From assembly GCA_002698165.1 (NCBI GenBank), contig NZVF01000063.1:28041-43207 (forward strand): 15,167 bases of DNA. The letters are read 5' to 3'. Under the pieces are notes generated by a model that saw only the letters and a list, made by a program, of their open reading frames with translations, had not been told where the DNA came from and did not search any database. This document shows, in pieces, positions 1 through 7,315 of this stretch. Within the stretch, counting starts at the first letter, position 1. Every line of letters starts with the position of its first letter. The DNA comes from Planktomarina sp. (lineage in GTDB: Bacteria > Pseudomonadota > Alphaproteobacteria > Rhodobacterales > Rhodobacteraceae). Both the position numbers and the translations under genes were made by a program.

Positions 1-96
1 CGACTAGTGAAGGTAAATAGGTATATTTAATTGGCTTGTATGCTATGGTATGCTTGTCTTAAAAAGTGCCTAACACTCTAATGAATAGGCTCAGAT

Positions 97-378
97 ATGA
101 CACCAGACTTAGCTCAAACTATGGCACTGCAGGCGCTAGCTTGGTTGATTGCTGAGGAGGATTTAAAAGATGTGTTTTTGGGGGCCAGCGGGGCTTCTGA
201 AGAAGATTTGAGAAATGGGGTTAGAGATCCGGTTTTTCTGGCGTCGTTATTAGACTTTATTTGCTTGGATGATAATTGGGTAATACGGTTTTGCGATGAC
301 AATGGGATTTCTAATTATATGCATCCTATGATGGCAAGACAGGCTCTGCCTGGTGGTGAAGAGGTCAGTTGGACGTAA
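97..378 (+). CDS. DUF3572 family protein
   Basis: A 93-residue acidic, soluble protein of unknown function. The opening (MTPDLAQTMALQALAWL), the central segment with DPVFLASLLDFI, and the end with RQALPGG match my recollection of the DUF3572 family, which is small and largely alphaproteobacterial. It has no signal peptide, membrane segment or catalytic motif that I can see. The ATG at 97 gives the usual family N-terminus; only a weak AGG precedes it, at 87-89. Its TAA overlaps the ATG of the next gene by one base (TAATG), so the two are probably co-translated. Family assignment is by memory of the pattern; no function is claimed. Confidence 0.82.
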   Translation: MTPDLAQTMALQALAWLIAEEDLKDVFLGASGASEEDLRNGVRDPVFLASLLDFICLDDNWVIRFCDDNGISNYMHPMMARQALPGGEEVSWT

Positions 379-1076
379 TGAATATCAAAGCCGTAATCTT
401 TGACAAAGATGGAACCCTTTTCGATTTTCAAGACACTTGGGGAGCCTGGATGGGAAAGATCCTTGAACGGTTGGCGGGAACAGATAAAGTAATGTTTGAA
501 AATTTAGCAAAAGCTTTAAAATATGATGCTGAAACCAAAACTATTTTACCAAATAGTATAGTTATTGCAGGTACACCTGTTGAAATTTCAACGGTTATTC
601 AACGCTTTAAATCAGAAATGTCAGTTTTAGACATATTAAGCTTGATCAATAAGGAGGCTGAGTCAGCGCCTCAGACTTTAGTGACAGACTTAAAATTATT
701 AACTAAGCATTTACGAAGCCAAGGTTTGAAGATTAGTGTCATGACAAATGATGCAGAAAGACCAGCGCAGAGGCACTTGGAAGCTGTAGGGGTTTTAGAT
801 CTTTTTGATTATGTCATTGGTAGTGATAGTGGGTATGGTGCAAAGCCAGATCCAACTCCTCTTATTGCTTTGGCTAAAAAGATGGATGTTTTAGCTTGTG
901 ATTGTGTCATGGTAGGCGACAGTACGCACGATCTGATCGCCGGCCGTTCAGCGGGAATGCTTACGGTTGGTGTTTTGACTGGATTAGCGAAGCACGAGGA
1001 ACTTACCAATTTAGCCGATGTGATTTTACCAGACATATCACATCTTGTCGCTTGGATGGCAGGACAAAATAATTAA
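378..1076 (+). CDS. HAD-superfamily phosphatase, phosphoglycolate phosphatase-like
   Basis: A 232-residue cytoplasmic haloacid dehalogenase-type phosphohydrolase. All four HAD motifs are present: DKDGT (nucleophile D9, acid/base D11), the motif II Thr in SVMTND (T123), the motif III Lys in GAKPDP (K156), and GDSTHD (D181, D185) for Mg2+. The helical stretch after motif I (about residues 15-90) looks like a C1 cap as in Gph/PGP enzymes. The substrate is uncertain; phosphoglycolate is the default guess, and other small phosphoesters are equally possible. I chose the ATG at 378 because it overlaps the upstream stop and places the DKDGT motif at the usual distance. A TTG at 369, better spaced from GAAGAGG, would add three residues. 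Confidence 0.85.
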   Translation: MNIKAVIFDKDGTLFDFQDTWGAWMGKILERLAGTDKVMFENLAKALKYDAETKTILPNSIVIAGTPVEISTVIQRFKSEMSVLDILSLINKEAESAPQTLVTDLKLLTKHLRSQGLKISVMTNDAERPAQRHLEAVGVLDLFDYVIGSDSGYGAKPDPTPLIALAKKMDVLACDCVMVGDSTHDLIAGRSAGMLTVGVLTGLAKHEELTNLADVILPDISHLVAWMAGQNN

Positions 1077-1107
1077 TTTGTATCTTAGCATGGAAATGTC
1101 GCATTCA

Positions 1108-1127
1108 GACTGTAAAGTTTTATAGTC
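1108..1127. promoter_or_regulatory. Imperfect palindrome upstream of the MttB-family gene (candidate operator)
   Basis: The 20-base sequence GACTGTAAAGTTTTATAGTC is 16/20 symmetric and lies about 40 bases before the methyltransferase start, in the 90-base gap after the phosphatase gene. Its position and symmetry suit a dimeric repressor or activator. A second near-palindrome, 16/18 symmetric, spans the phosphatase stop at 1064-1081. No regulator can be assigned to either, and AT-rich palindromes occur by chance, so confidence is low. Confidence 0.25.
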
Positions 1128-1166
1128 TCTCGCACTCTAGATAACAAATAAGTGATGAGGCCTGTA

Positions 1167-2717
1167 ATGAGTGATAAACCAAGACGTCGAAGTGGTGGTA
1201 GGGCTGGCAATACCCGTGGTAGTCGTGGCGCCATCGAACAAATGCCATGGCGCATTATAGAAAATACGGACCGACCAATTGAACCTTTGAACGACGAGGG
1301 TATTCTTGCCATCCACGAAGGTGCAATGGAAATTTTGGAAGATATTGGGGTAGAATTTCTAAACAAGGAAGCTTTAGAAATTTTTAAAGAGGCTGGTTGT
1401 AAGGTAATCGAGGAAAAGGTTTACTTAGATCGCCACTGGGTAATGGAGATGGTGGCAAAGGCACCATCAGAATTCACCATTACGCCACGAAATCCAGCAC
1501 ATACTTTGCACGTTGGTGGTAATAAAATGCTTTTTGGCAATGTGTCTTCACCACCAAATTATTGGGATATGGAGCTTGGCCGAAAGGTGACTGGCAACCG
1601 CGAGCAATGCAAAAATTTTTTTAAATTAACCCAGTATTTTAATTGTATTCACTTTGCAGGAGGTTATCCTGTTGAGCCAGTAGATCTTCATGCATCTATT
1701 CGCCATTTGGAGGCTACTTATGATAAGCTTACTCTGACAGATAAAGCGGCGCATACGTATTGCTTGGGATCTGAGCGCGTAGAAGATACGATGGAAATGG
1801 TGAGAATTGCGGGTGGCCTTACCCATGAAGAATTTGAGTTAAAGCCCCACATCTACACCAACATTAATTCGACCAGTCCTCTAAAGCATGATTGGCCAAT
1901 GATTGATGGATGCCTGCGTCTTGCGCGTAGGGGACAGGCTATCCTAGTGACACCATTTACCCTAGCGGGTGCTATGGCCCCAGTTACTATGGCTGGAGCG
2001 GTGGCTCAGTCTATCGCTGAAGCCCTTTGTGCTATAGCACTTTTCCAGTATGTACGCTCAGGAATTCCATGTGTTATTGGAACCTTTACTTCAAACGTAG
2101 ATATGAAGTCTGGGGCTCCTGCTTTTGGTACGCCAGAGTATATGCGTGCTACTCAAATGACGGGTCAGATGGGGCGGTTTTATAAACTACCGATCCGATC
2201 ATCCGGAGTGTGTGCTGCAAACGTGCCAGATGGTCAGGCCATGTGGGAAACATCAAATTCACTTTGGGCGGCAGTACAGTCCGGAACTAACATGGTTTAT
2301 CACGCTGCTGGTTGGTTGGAGGGAGGTCTGATTGCTTCGCCTGAGAAATTTATTATGGATTGTGAAATTCTTCAGATGATCCAGCGCTATTTTGAACCAG
2401 TAATTACTCAAACAGGCGTTGATGACATCGCGATTAATGCGATTCGTGAAGTTGGGTCGTCGGGACATTTTTTTGGGGTGGAGCATACTCAGGAGCGCTA
2501 TGAGAATGCGTTCTATCAACCATTTATAAGCGATTGGCGTAATTATGAGGGTTGGGAGTTAGCTGGTGGCGTTTGGACTGCCGATCGTGCACATCAAAAA
2601 TACAAAGAAATCTTGGCTGATTATCAAAAACCTCCAATGGATGAAGCTATTCACGAAGAACTGCGAGCTTTTGTAGATCGTAGAGTTTCAGAAGGTGGTG
2701 CCCCAACTGACTTCTAA
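1167..2717 (+). CDS. MttB-family (trimethylamine methyltransferase-like) corrinoid methyltransferase, non-pyrrolysine type
   Basis: A 516-residue cytoplasmic TIM-barrel methyltransferase of the MttB superfamily. In this family, methyl groups from quaternary or tertiary amines pass to a corrinoid protein. The Arg/Gly-rich N-terminus (MSDKPRRRSGGRAG) followed by a segment with EGAMEILEDIGVEFL is typical of alphaproteobacterial members. There is no in-frame stop, so no pyrrolysine codon. It therefore belongs with the MtgB-like glycine-betaine/betaine demethylases rather than true trimethylamine enzymes. The ATG at 1167 is preferred because GATGAGG sits six bases upstream; GTG 1152 and ATG 1155 would put the start on top of that site. 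No corrinoid protein or reductive activase lies in the window. The substrate is unknown; a betaine is the family-level guess. It converges on the TRAP permease gene and has its own terminator. Confidence 0.85.
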   Translation: MSDKPRRRSGGRAGNTRGSRGAIEQMPWRIIENTDRPIEPLNDEGILAIHEGAMEILEDIGVEFLNKEALEIFKEAGCKVIEEKVYLDRHWVMEMVAKAPSEFTITPRNPAHTLHVGGNKMLFGNVSSPPNYWDMELGRKVTGNREQCKNFFKLTQYFNCIHFAGGYPVEPVDLHASIRHLEATYDKLTLTDKAAHTYCLGSERVEDTMEMVRIAGGLTHEEFELKPHIYTNINSTSPLKHDWPMIDGCLRLARRGQAILVTPFTLAGAMAPVTMAGAVAQSIAEALCAIALFQYVRSGIPCVIGTFTSNVDMKSGAPAFGTPEYMRATQMTGQMGRFYKLPIRSSGVCAANVPDGQAMWETSNSLWAAVQSGTNMVYHAAGWLEGGLIASPEKFIMDCEILQMIQRYFEPVITQTGVDDIAINAIREVGSSGHFFGVEHTQERYENAFYQPFISDWRNYEGWELAGGVWTADRAHQKYKEILADYQKPPMDEAIHEELRAFVDRRVSEGGAPTDF

Positions 2718-2721
2718 CGTT

Positions 2722-2754
2722 AACTGGAGTGAGGCTCTACAGTTTTTGTTTTTG
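2722..2754 (+). terminator. Rho-independent terminator after the MttB-family gene
   Basis: An AACTG...CAGTT outer stem (2722-2726 with 2740-2744) encloses a GAG...CTC inner stem with a two-base bulge, followed by a T-rich run (TTTTTGTTTTT). It starts five bases after the stop codon. The stem is modest, but the geometry is right for the plus strand. On the minus strand the hairpin lacks a T run, so the opposing permease transcript has no clear terminator here. Confidence 0.6.
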
Positions 2755-2801
2755 AATTTTATCCTAAATTTAAAGAATAGCCAAAGTAACTACTCGTTTT
2801 T

Positions 2802-5276
2802 TTAACTGCCCAAAAGTCTTGGTAGCCATAAGACCAGTTGTGGAAAGATAAACAACAGTACCAGGCCTATCAACTGTACTACCATAAATTGCATCATGCC
2901 GAGGTAGATGTCTTTAAGATCCCAATTAGGGACTACACCCTTCAGGAAGTAAGCTGAAAGCGCAACAGGTGGGCTGAGCCATGCTGTCTGTAAGTTAACT
3001 GCAACCATAATACCGAACCATACTAATTTGTCGTACTGACTCTCAAACCCCGGGAGATCTAATGCCATTACCGTAGGCAGTAAAACTGGTATTACGATCA
3101 AGACAATCGGGACCCATTCCAATGGCCAGCCAAGCAGAAAGATTAGAGCCATTATTAATATCAAAATCATATAGGGTGAGAGGTCTAACTGAAGCAATGT
3201 TTCTGTCATCATCTTCGGGGTCCCAAGGGACGAGAATTCGGCTCCAAAGAAGTTGGAGGCTGCGACCAAAAACATAATTAAAACTGTAATTTCCAAAGTT
3301 TTGACCATACTGTCAAAGAAGCCTGTAAATTTAAATTTCCCATATGCCAATGATAAAAGAATTGCTCCAAAAGCGCCCATGGCTGCGGCTTCTGCGGGAG
3401 TAGCAAATCCGAGCAAAATGGAACCAAGTGCGAATGATATGAGAATTGTTGGGGGCATCAATCCAGCAAAAAACTCATCCCAAAGCTCTGAGAAGTAGAA
3501 ATTTTCTGCAGCACCAGATTGAAATAATGCAAGACTTTTGTATGCACAAAAGACCATAAAGATTAACCACATCGAGTGATAAAATACTCCAAAGCCAAAA
3601 GTATCAATGGTCGCCAATTGCATTATTGCCCATGCGGCTTGGAGTGCTATTGCGATGGGAGCGAAAATACGCAAAATATTCAAATTTCTGTAAGCTCTGA
3701 AAGCAATAATTAAGACACCCGCAAGAATGAGTAATCCGCCAAATGGTATAAAACCAAAGTTGCCACCCAAAGCTAACCCAAAAACACGACAAATAGCCAA
3801 TACACCCATACATATAAGCACAACTTCTAAGCTATAGTTTTTGGAGGTGTCTGGTTGGTCTTCCTTTGGAAGAATAGGGCCCAAATCAGGGTTTAGCCAG
3901 CAACGTCCCAGAGTATATACCAAATATAAGGTTGCTAAAATGGCACCTGGAATAAAGGCACCACGAAATAAATCGAGTGTTGATACATCGAGCACAGGAC
4001 CCATCACAATCAACATAATTGAGGGTGGGATTAATATTCCTAATGTCCCACCGGCGGTAATTGTTCCAGCGGCAAGCTGCACGTTGTATCCTGACCTGCT
4101 CATTGTTGCTCCGGCCATAATGCCCAATAATGTAACAGATGCTCCAACTATGCCAGTTGCTGCGGCAAAGATTGTTGAAACTATTAACACTGCGATATAT
4201 AAAGAGCCTCGTACCCGCGACATAATCATTTGAATTGATGAAAACAAACGCTCCATTAAGCCGGCGGCTTCCATCACAATACCCATTAAGATGAAAAGTG
4301 GGACCGCCATTAATTGGTCATTTAACATGGTCGAATTCGTGTTGAGTGTCATCAGCAGTGTGGTTAATTTAAAATTTGAACCCCAGATGCCGAATACAAA
4401 AGCTAAGAAAATTAAAGTAAATGAAATTGGAAAACCAATAAAGATTACAAATAACATTGCTGCTAACATTATTAACCCAATGGTTGGTTTTGATAGCCCA
4501 GGCCCGCTACCAAACGTTGATGAAAACCAATCTGAAATGGGTAATGTATCTGGATAAAATACCGCGATTACTAATGCAGTTATTATGACTAAATATGGTA
4601 TTAGGGCCATTGAAAAGATTGCCTCGCGCTCTTTTCCCATTTTGTGAAAGGCACGAAATAGTTCTGGAAAGCCCTGCAATAAGAGAAGTAAGCCACCAAC
4701 AGGCATTGCAAGTCGAGCAGGCCATAAAATTGGACCCCAGGTGCTGTCGAATGCTGTTTCACTTGTCGTGTAGGCAACCATCCAATATTGTGATGCAATA
4801 ATTGTAAAAAAGATCATTGATGGAATGAAAAACGCCATATAAAGTATAGCATCAACTGTTGCTTGGGTTTTTTCTGACCAGTTTCGATATAAAAAATCAG
4901 CTCGGATATGAACGCCTCGCATCAAACCGTAACCGGCTGCGCCCATAAATAAAACTCCAGCAATCATTCTACTGATATCATAGGCAAATACCGTTGGGCC
5001 TAAGCCCAAATTTCTGGCTAGTTCATCCCAACCGTAGCTAGACATAATAGCAAAAGAGTTTCGGACGATAACTTCAAAGACAACAACGGCGATGAGAGGA
5101 ACCATCAGAAGACATAAAAGTTTACCAGCCCAATTATTGATTACATCAATAGTAGCGGTAATTGGCCTTTGCCATGGTGTCATACCCTCTGGTGTTTCAC
5201 CGGGTTTCTCTGCGCGACGTTCCGCGATGAGCTCATCCGCTATTTCCAGACTTTTAGGATCAACTTCTTCAGCCAT
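2802..5276 (-). CDS. TRAP transporter fused permease, DctQ small subunit plus DctM large subunit
   Basis: An 824-residue inner-membrane protein joining both TRAP permease subunits. Residues 1-40 are a charged cytoplasmic leader. Residues about 45-240 form the DctQ-like part (hydrophobic segments near 50-70, 104-119, 143-162, 185-202, 222-240). Residues about 262-824 form DctM, with the family glycine/proline signatures VPLFILMGIVMEAAG (325-339), TAGGTLGILIPPS (407-419) and FATPAEAAAMGAFGA (624-638). DctM normally runs about 430 residues; here it is about 560, because residues about 480-590 add roughly four hydrophobic segments. Substrate import is coupled to the sodium gradient with the DctP just upstream. 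The ATG at 5276 follows GGGAGGGAAGG. A terminator hairpin in the gap from dctP probably lowers its expression relative to DctP. Confidence 0.92.
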   Translation of the reverse strand: MAEEVDPKSLEIADELIAERRAEKPGETPEGMTPWQRPITATIDVINNWAGKLLCLLMVPLIAVVVFEVIVRNSFAIMSSYGWDELARNLGLGPTVFAYDISRMIAGVLFMGAAGYGLMRGVHIRADFLYRNWSEKTQATVDAILYMAFFIPSMIFFTIIASQYWMVAYTTSETAFDSTWGPILWPARLAMPVGGLLLLLQGFPELFRAFHKMGKEREAIFSMALIPYLVIITALVIAVFYPDTLPISDWFSSTFGSGPGLSKPTIGLIMLAAMLFVIFIGFPISFTLIFLAFVFGIWGSNFKLTTLLMTLNTNSTMLNDQLMAVPLFILMGIVMEAAGLMERLFSSIQMIMSRVRGSLYIAVLIVSTIFAAATGIVGASVTLLGIMAGATMSRSGYNVQLAAGTITAGGTLGILIPPSIMLIVMGPVLDVSTLDLFRGAFIPGAILATLYLVYTLGRCWLNPDLGPILPKEDQPDTSKNYSLEVVLICMGVLAICRVFGLALGGNFGFIPFGGLLILAGVLIIAFRAYRNLNILRIFAPIAIALQAAWAIMQLATIDTFGFGVFYHSMWLIFMVFCAYKSLALFQSGAAENFYFSELWDEFFAGLMPPTILISFALGSILLGFATPAEAAAMGAFGAILLSLAYGKFKFTGFFDSMVKTLEITVLIMFLVAASNFFGAEFSSLGTPKMMTETLLQLDLSPYMILILIMALIFLLGWPLEWVPIVLIVIPVLLPTVMALDLPGFESQYDKLVWFGIMVAVNLQTAWLSPPVALSAYFLKGVVPNWDLKDIYLGMMQFMVVQLIGLVLLFIFPQLVLWLPRLLGS

Positions 5277-5315
5277 CCTTCCCTCCCATGGGTATTATTG
5301 ATGGTATATTTGCCG

Positions 5316-5363
5316 ATTTCTTTTTTTGAAAACCAACATACTTTAGTTTTCAAAAAAAGAAAT
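5316..5363 (-). repeat. 18-bp perfect AT-rich inverted repeat in the dctP-dctQM gap
   Basis: Positions 5316-5333 and 5346-5363 are exact reverse complements, separated by a 12-base loop. The arm is mostly a T run plus GAAAAC. In the minus-strand transcript the first arm contains the U tract of the upstream GC-rich terminator and its last three stem bases. The two hairpins therefore compete or stack. In read-through RNA this stem would sit in the dctQM 5' leader, about 25 bases before the Shine-Dalgarno. Confidence 0.85.
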
Positions 5364-5386
5364 ACGGGGCCTTGCGGCCCCGTATT
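5351..5386 (-). terminator. Strong Rho-independent terminator/attenuator between dctP and dctQM
   Basis: A perfect 11-bp stem, AATACGGGGCC (5361-5371) with GGCCCCGTATT (5376-5386), and a four-base loop. On the minus strand it is followed by TCTTTTTTT. It begins nine bases after the dctP stop codon. A partial terminator here is a common way to make more periplasmic binding protein than permease; some read-through must reach dctQM unless that gene has its own promoter, which I do not see. Confidence 0.92.
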
Positions 5387-5395
5387 ATAGTTAAT

Positions 5396-6508
5396 TTACT
5401 TCAGAGTATCGGCATGAGCCTTACCCAAGGCCGCATTTGATGCTTGTGCTCCAGCCCAAAACGGAATCGCTATATCTGCGAAGTCCTTTTGTGATTGCCA
5501 AACTTCAGCAAAGAATTCATTCTCAGCCGCTCCTTTTTCAAGCAATGCTTTTGCAGCATCCATATATGCTGGGAAATAATCAGCCGGCGTATCATGCAAA
5601 ATAACCCCATGGTTCTCAGTTAGGTCTTTCAGCGCTCTACCATTAGCAAGAATTCGATAAGACATGGATTTAGACAAAGAGGCATTAGCTGCTACTTCCA
5701 AAGCCTTCTTTTCTGTGTCGGTTAAGCTGTCGTAAAAGTCACCGTTTACATACATATCAGCGTTCACCACAACCTGGTGAAGACCCTGTAGATAGTAATG
5801 CTTGAGCACTTTTTGAAAGCCAAAGGCTTGGTCAGCTACTGGGCAGCACCATTCAGCTGCGTCAATTGTACCTTTTTCTAAAGCGGGCAAAATATCACCG
5901 CCTCCCATAGCTACAGATGCCACACCAATATCTTTGTACGCTTGTCCCACCATACCTGGAGGCGCACGGAAACGGTACTTTCGAAAGTCGTCCATGGATG
6001 CAATTGGCTCTGAGAACCAACCCAAAGCCTCAGGGCCAACAGGCTGCAACATAAATCCTTTTACGTTTACGCCCATTTCATCCCAAAGGCGGTCATATAA
6101 TTCTTTACCACCTCCGTATTGGAACCAAGATAAGAATGCTAGGTTATCGATCCCAACACCAGCACCAGCAATTGGTGCACCGAATAGGTTTGCTGCTACG
6201 TGCTTTCCGCCCCAATAGTGTGTCCAAGCAAAACCACCTTCTACAAGACCAGCATCAACAGCGTCCATCACGTCGCGCGATCCAACAATCGCACCCGCCG
6301 GAAGCACCTCAAGTGTCAAAGATCCGCCTGTTAGGGCTGCTACATCTTTGCCAAATTCTTTTACCATTTTAATTTCGTCGCCAGTTGTTGGCAATACGGA
6401 TTGTATACGCAGTACTTTTGAGTGCCCTCCGGCGAATGCCGTTGTGCCGAACGACAAGGCAATGGCGCTAACCACTGCTGACTTGACGATTGATTTTAGA
6501 TTAAACAT
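5396..6508 (-). CDS. TRAP transporter periplasmic solute-binding protein (DctP family, TakP-like)
   Basis: A 370-residue secreted protein. The Sec signal peptide is visible: Lys near the N-terminus, the hydrophobic core SAVVSAIALSFGTTAF, and likely cleavage after AFA at residue 26. The fold signature follows the TakP (2-oxo acid) branch: FRAPPGMVGQA with the conserved substrate-carboxylate Arg (R181), then GGGDILPALEKGTIDAAEW (202-220) and GFQKVLKHYYLQGLHQ. That points to an organic acid ligand, but the residues after the conserved Trp read CCPVADQ (221-227) where I recall VGPYDD in TakP, so the ligand may differ. AAGGGAGG sits nine bases before the ATG, a strong ribosome site, and directly follows a structured leader. 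It is encoded just before its permease. Confidence 0.92.
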   Translation of the reverse strand: MFNLKSIVKSAVVSAIALSFGTTAFAGGHSKVLRIQSVLPTTGDEIKMVKEFGKDVAALTGGSLTLEVLPAGAIVGSRDVMDAVDAGLVEGGFAWTHYWGGKHVAANLFGAPIAGAGVGIDNLAFLSWFQYGGGKELYDRLWDEMGVNVKGFMLQPVGPEALGWFSEPIASMDDFRKYRFRAPPGMVGQAYKDIGVASVAMGGGDILPALEKGTIDAAEWCCPVADQAFGFQKVLKHYYLQGLHQVVVNADMYVNGDFYDSLTDTEKKALEVAANASLSKSMSYRILANGRALKDLTENHGVILHDTPADYFPAYMDAAKALLEKGAAENEFFAEVWQSQKDFADIAIPFWAGAQASNAALGKAHADTLK

Positions 6509-6529
6509 TTCTGTTTTCCTCCCTTAAGT

Positions 6530-6584
6530 TGTGCCTTCTTTGTCTTCTGTATTTAGACCCGGGCCGAAGGCACACCAGCGGGTC
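6530..6584 (-). promoter_or_regulatory. Candidate H-type pseudoknot RNA in the dctP leader
   Basis: Reading the minus-strand RNA 5' to 3': GACCCG (6584-6579), CUGG, UGUGCCUUC (6574-6566), GGCC, CGGGUC (6561-6556), a 17-base A-rich loop UAAAUACAGAAGACAAA, then GAAGGCACA (6538-6530). The 6-bp and 9-bp helices are perfect and interleaved, which is the H-type pseudoknot order. The last arm ends four bases before the AAGGGAGG ribosome site. The layout resembles translational riboswitches of the SAM-II or preQ1 kind, but it does not match those consensuses as I remember them. Ligand and family are unknown. The same bases could instead be two overlapping operators. Confidence 0.5.
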
Positions 6585-6601
6585 GTAGGCTATTGGCTGT
6601 A

Positions 6602-6607
6602 ATTATA
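6602..6607 (-). promoter_or_regulatory. Candidate -10 box for dctP
   Basis: A perfect TATAAT on the minus strand, just downstream of the terC stop. It would start transcription near 6595 and give a leader of about 87 bases holding the complete pseudoknot. No convincing -35 element is seen at 16-18 bp spacing, so the promoter would need an activator, or dctP may mainly be read from the upstream operon. Confidence 0.35.
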
Positions 6608-6628
6608 AAAAGCCAAAATCCCTATCTT

Positions 6629-7282
6629 TTAATGCCCTTTGCTAATTTCCCAGCCCTCTGTAAGACCGAGCATGGGCCCAATACCACTTTCGATGTCGAA
6701 AAAACCACGATACATCATTTCTCCAGCTACGTATAATAAAACTATTAAACCCAACCAAGATATCCATGGAAATTTTGTTAATAGTTTCATTATGATAGTT
6801 GCTGCGAATGCCATCAAAATAATTGCTAGTCCAAGCCCAAAAATAAGCATTTGGCGATCACCATCCGCAATTGCAGCGACTGCAAGTACGTTATCCAGTG
6901 ACATGGAAACATCAGCAATTGTAATTGAAACCAGAGCTGCTCCCATTGTTTTTTGTGGTGTAATTTTCTTTAAATTTTCAGACCCTTCAGATGCCTCAAC
7001 TGTGTCCGTGCCTAGGCGAATTTCTTTGTATAGACGCCAGCAGACCCAAAATAGCAGCAATGATCCAATAAATAGAATTCCAGGTATACCAAGAAGCGTG
7101 GTTGCGATGACTGCAAATATAATCCTTAGTACGGCGGCGATGACCATTCCGTAGAAAATAGCTCGCTTCCTTAAATCTGGAGCAAGTCCTGCTGCGGCCA
7201 TTCCAATAATGAGTGCATTATCACCTGATAGGATCAAATCAGCTATGATGATCTGGCTGTATGATACTAATACTTCAAGCAT
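6629..7282 (-). CDS. TerC-family integral membrane protein
   Basis: A 217-residue inner-membrane protein with about seven hydrophobic segments. It shows the two TerC half-repeats, each with an Asp-Asn pair in a membrane helix: ADLILSGDNALIIG (D21, N22) and ADVSMSLDNVLAVAA (D130, N131). A charged loop (about residues 83-112) joins the halves. Related proteins (TerC, Alx, YceF, YkoY) are linked to manganese export or metal supply to secreted proteins; the substrate here is inferred only. The ATG at 7282 gives the normal N-terminus, with a weak GAAAG upstream; a TTG at 7306 would add eight residues. It lies 33 bases after the GMC oxidoreductase gene on the same strand, so the two are probably co-transcribed, which is unexpected for a catabolic operon. 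Confidence 0.85.
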   Translation of the reverse strand: MLEVLVSYSQIIIADLILSGDNALIIGMAAAGLAPDLRKRAIFYGMVIAAVLRIIFAVIATTLLGIPGILFIGSLLLFWVCWRLYKEIRLGTDTVEASEGSENLKKITPQKTMGAALVSITIADVSMSLDNVLAVAAIADGDRQMLIFGLGLAIILMAFAATIIMKLLTKFPWISWLGLIVLLYVAGEMMYRGFFDIESGIGPMLGLTEGWEISKGH

Positions 7283-7315
7283 TAGATAATCTTTCGGAGT
7301 GATCAATAATTAAGT

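Noticed and set aside
1..96. Promoter-like TATGCT repeats before the first gene
   Set aside because: TATGCT occurs twice near 40-55, but no hexamer pair with proper spacing could be supported.
1167..2717. True pyrrolysine-containing trimethylamine methyltransferase (MttB)
   Set aside because: There is no internal TAG codon in the reading frame, so pyrrolysine cannot be inserted; it is a non-pyrrolysine family member.
6530..6584. SAM-II or other named riboswitch
   Set aside because: The pseudoknot order is similar, but the loop and core bases do not match the consensuses I remember. Naming a ligand would be a guess.
6593..6616. Terminator after terC from the TTGGCT/AGCCAA repeat
   Set aside because: The stem is only six AT-rich-flanked base pairs with a 12-base loop and no following T run. 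It overlaps the candidate -10 box instead.
6639..7154. Long open frame antisense to terC
   Set aside because: No ribosome site or recognisable domain; the opposite strand codes a clear TerC protein, so this is a shadow frame.
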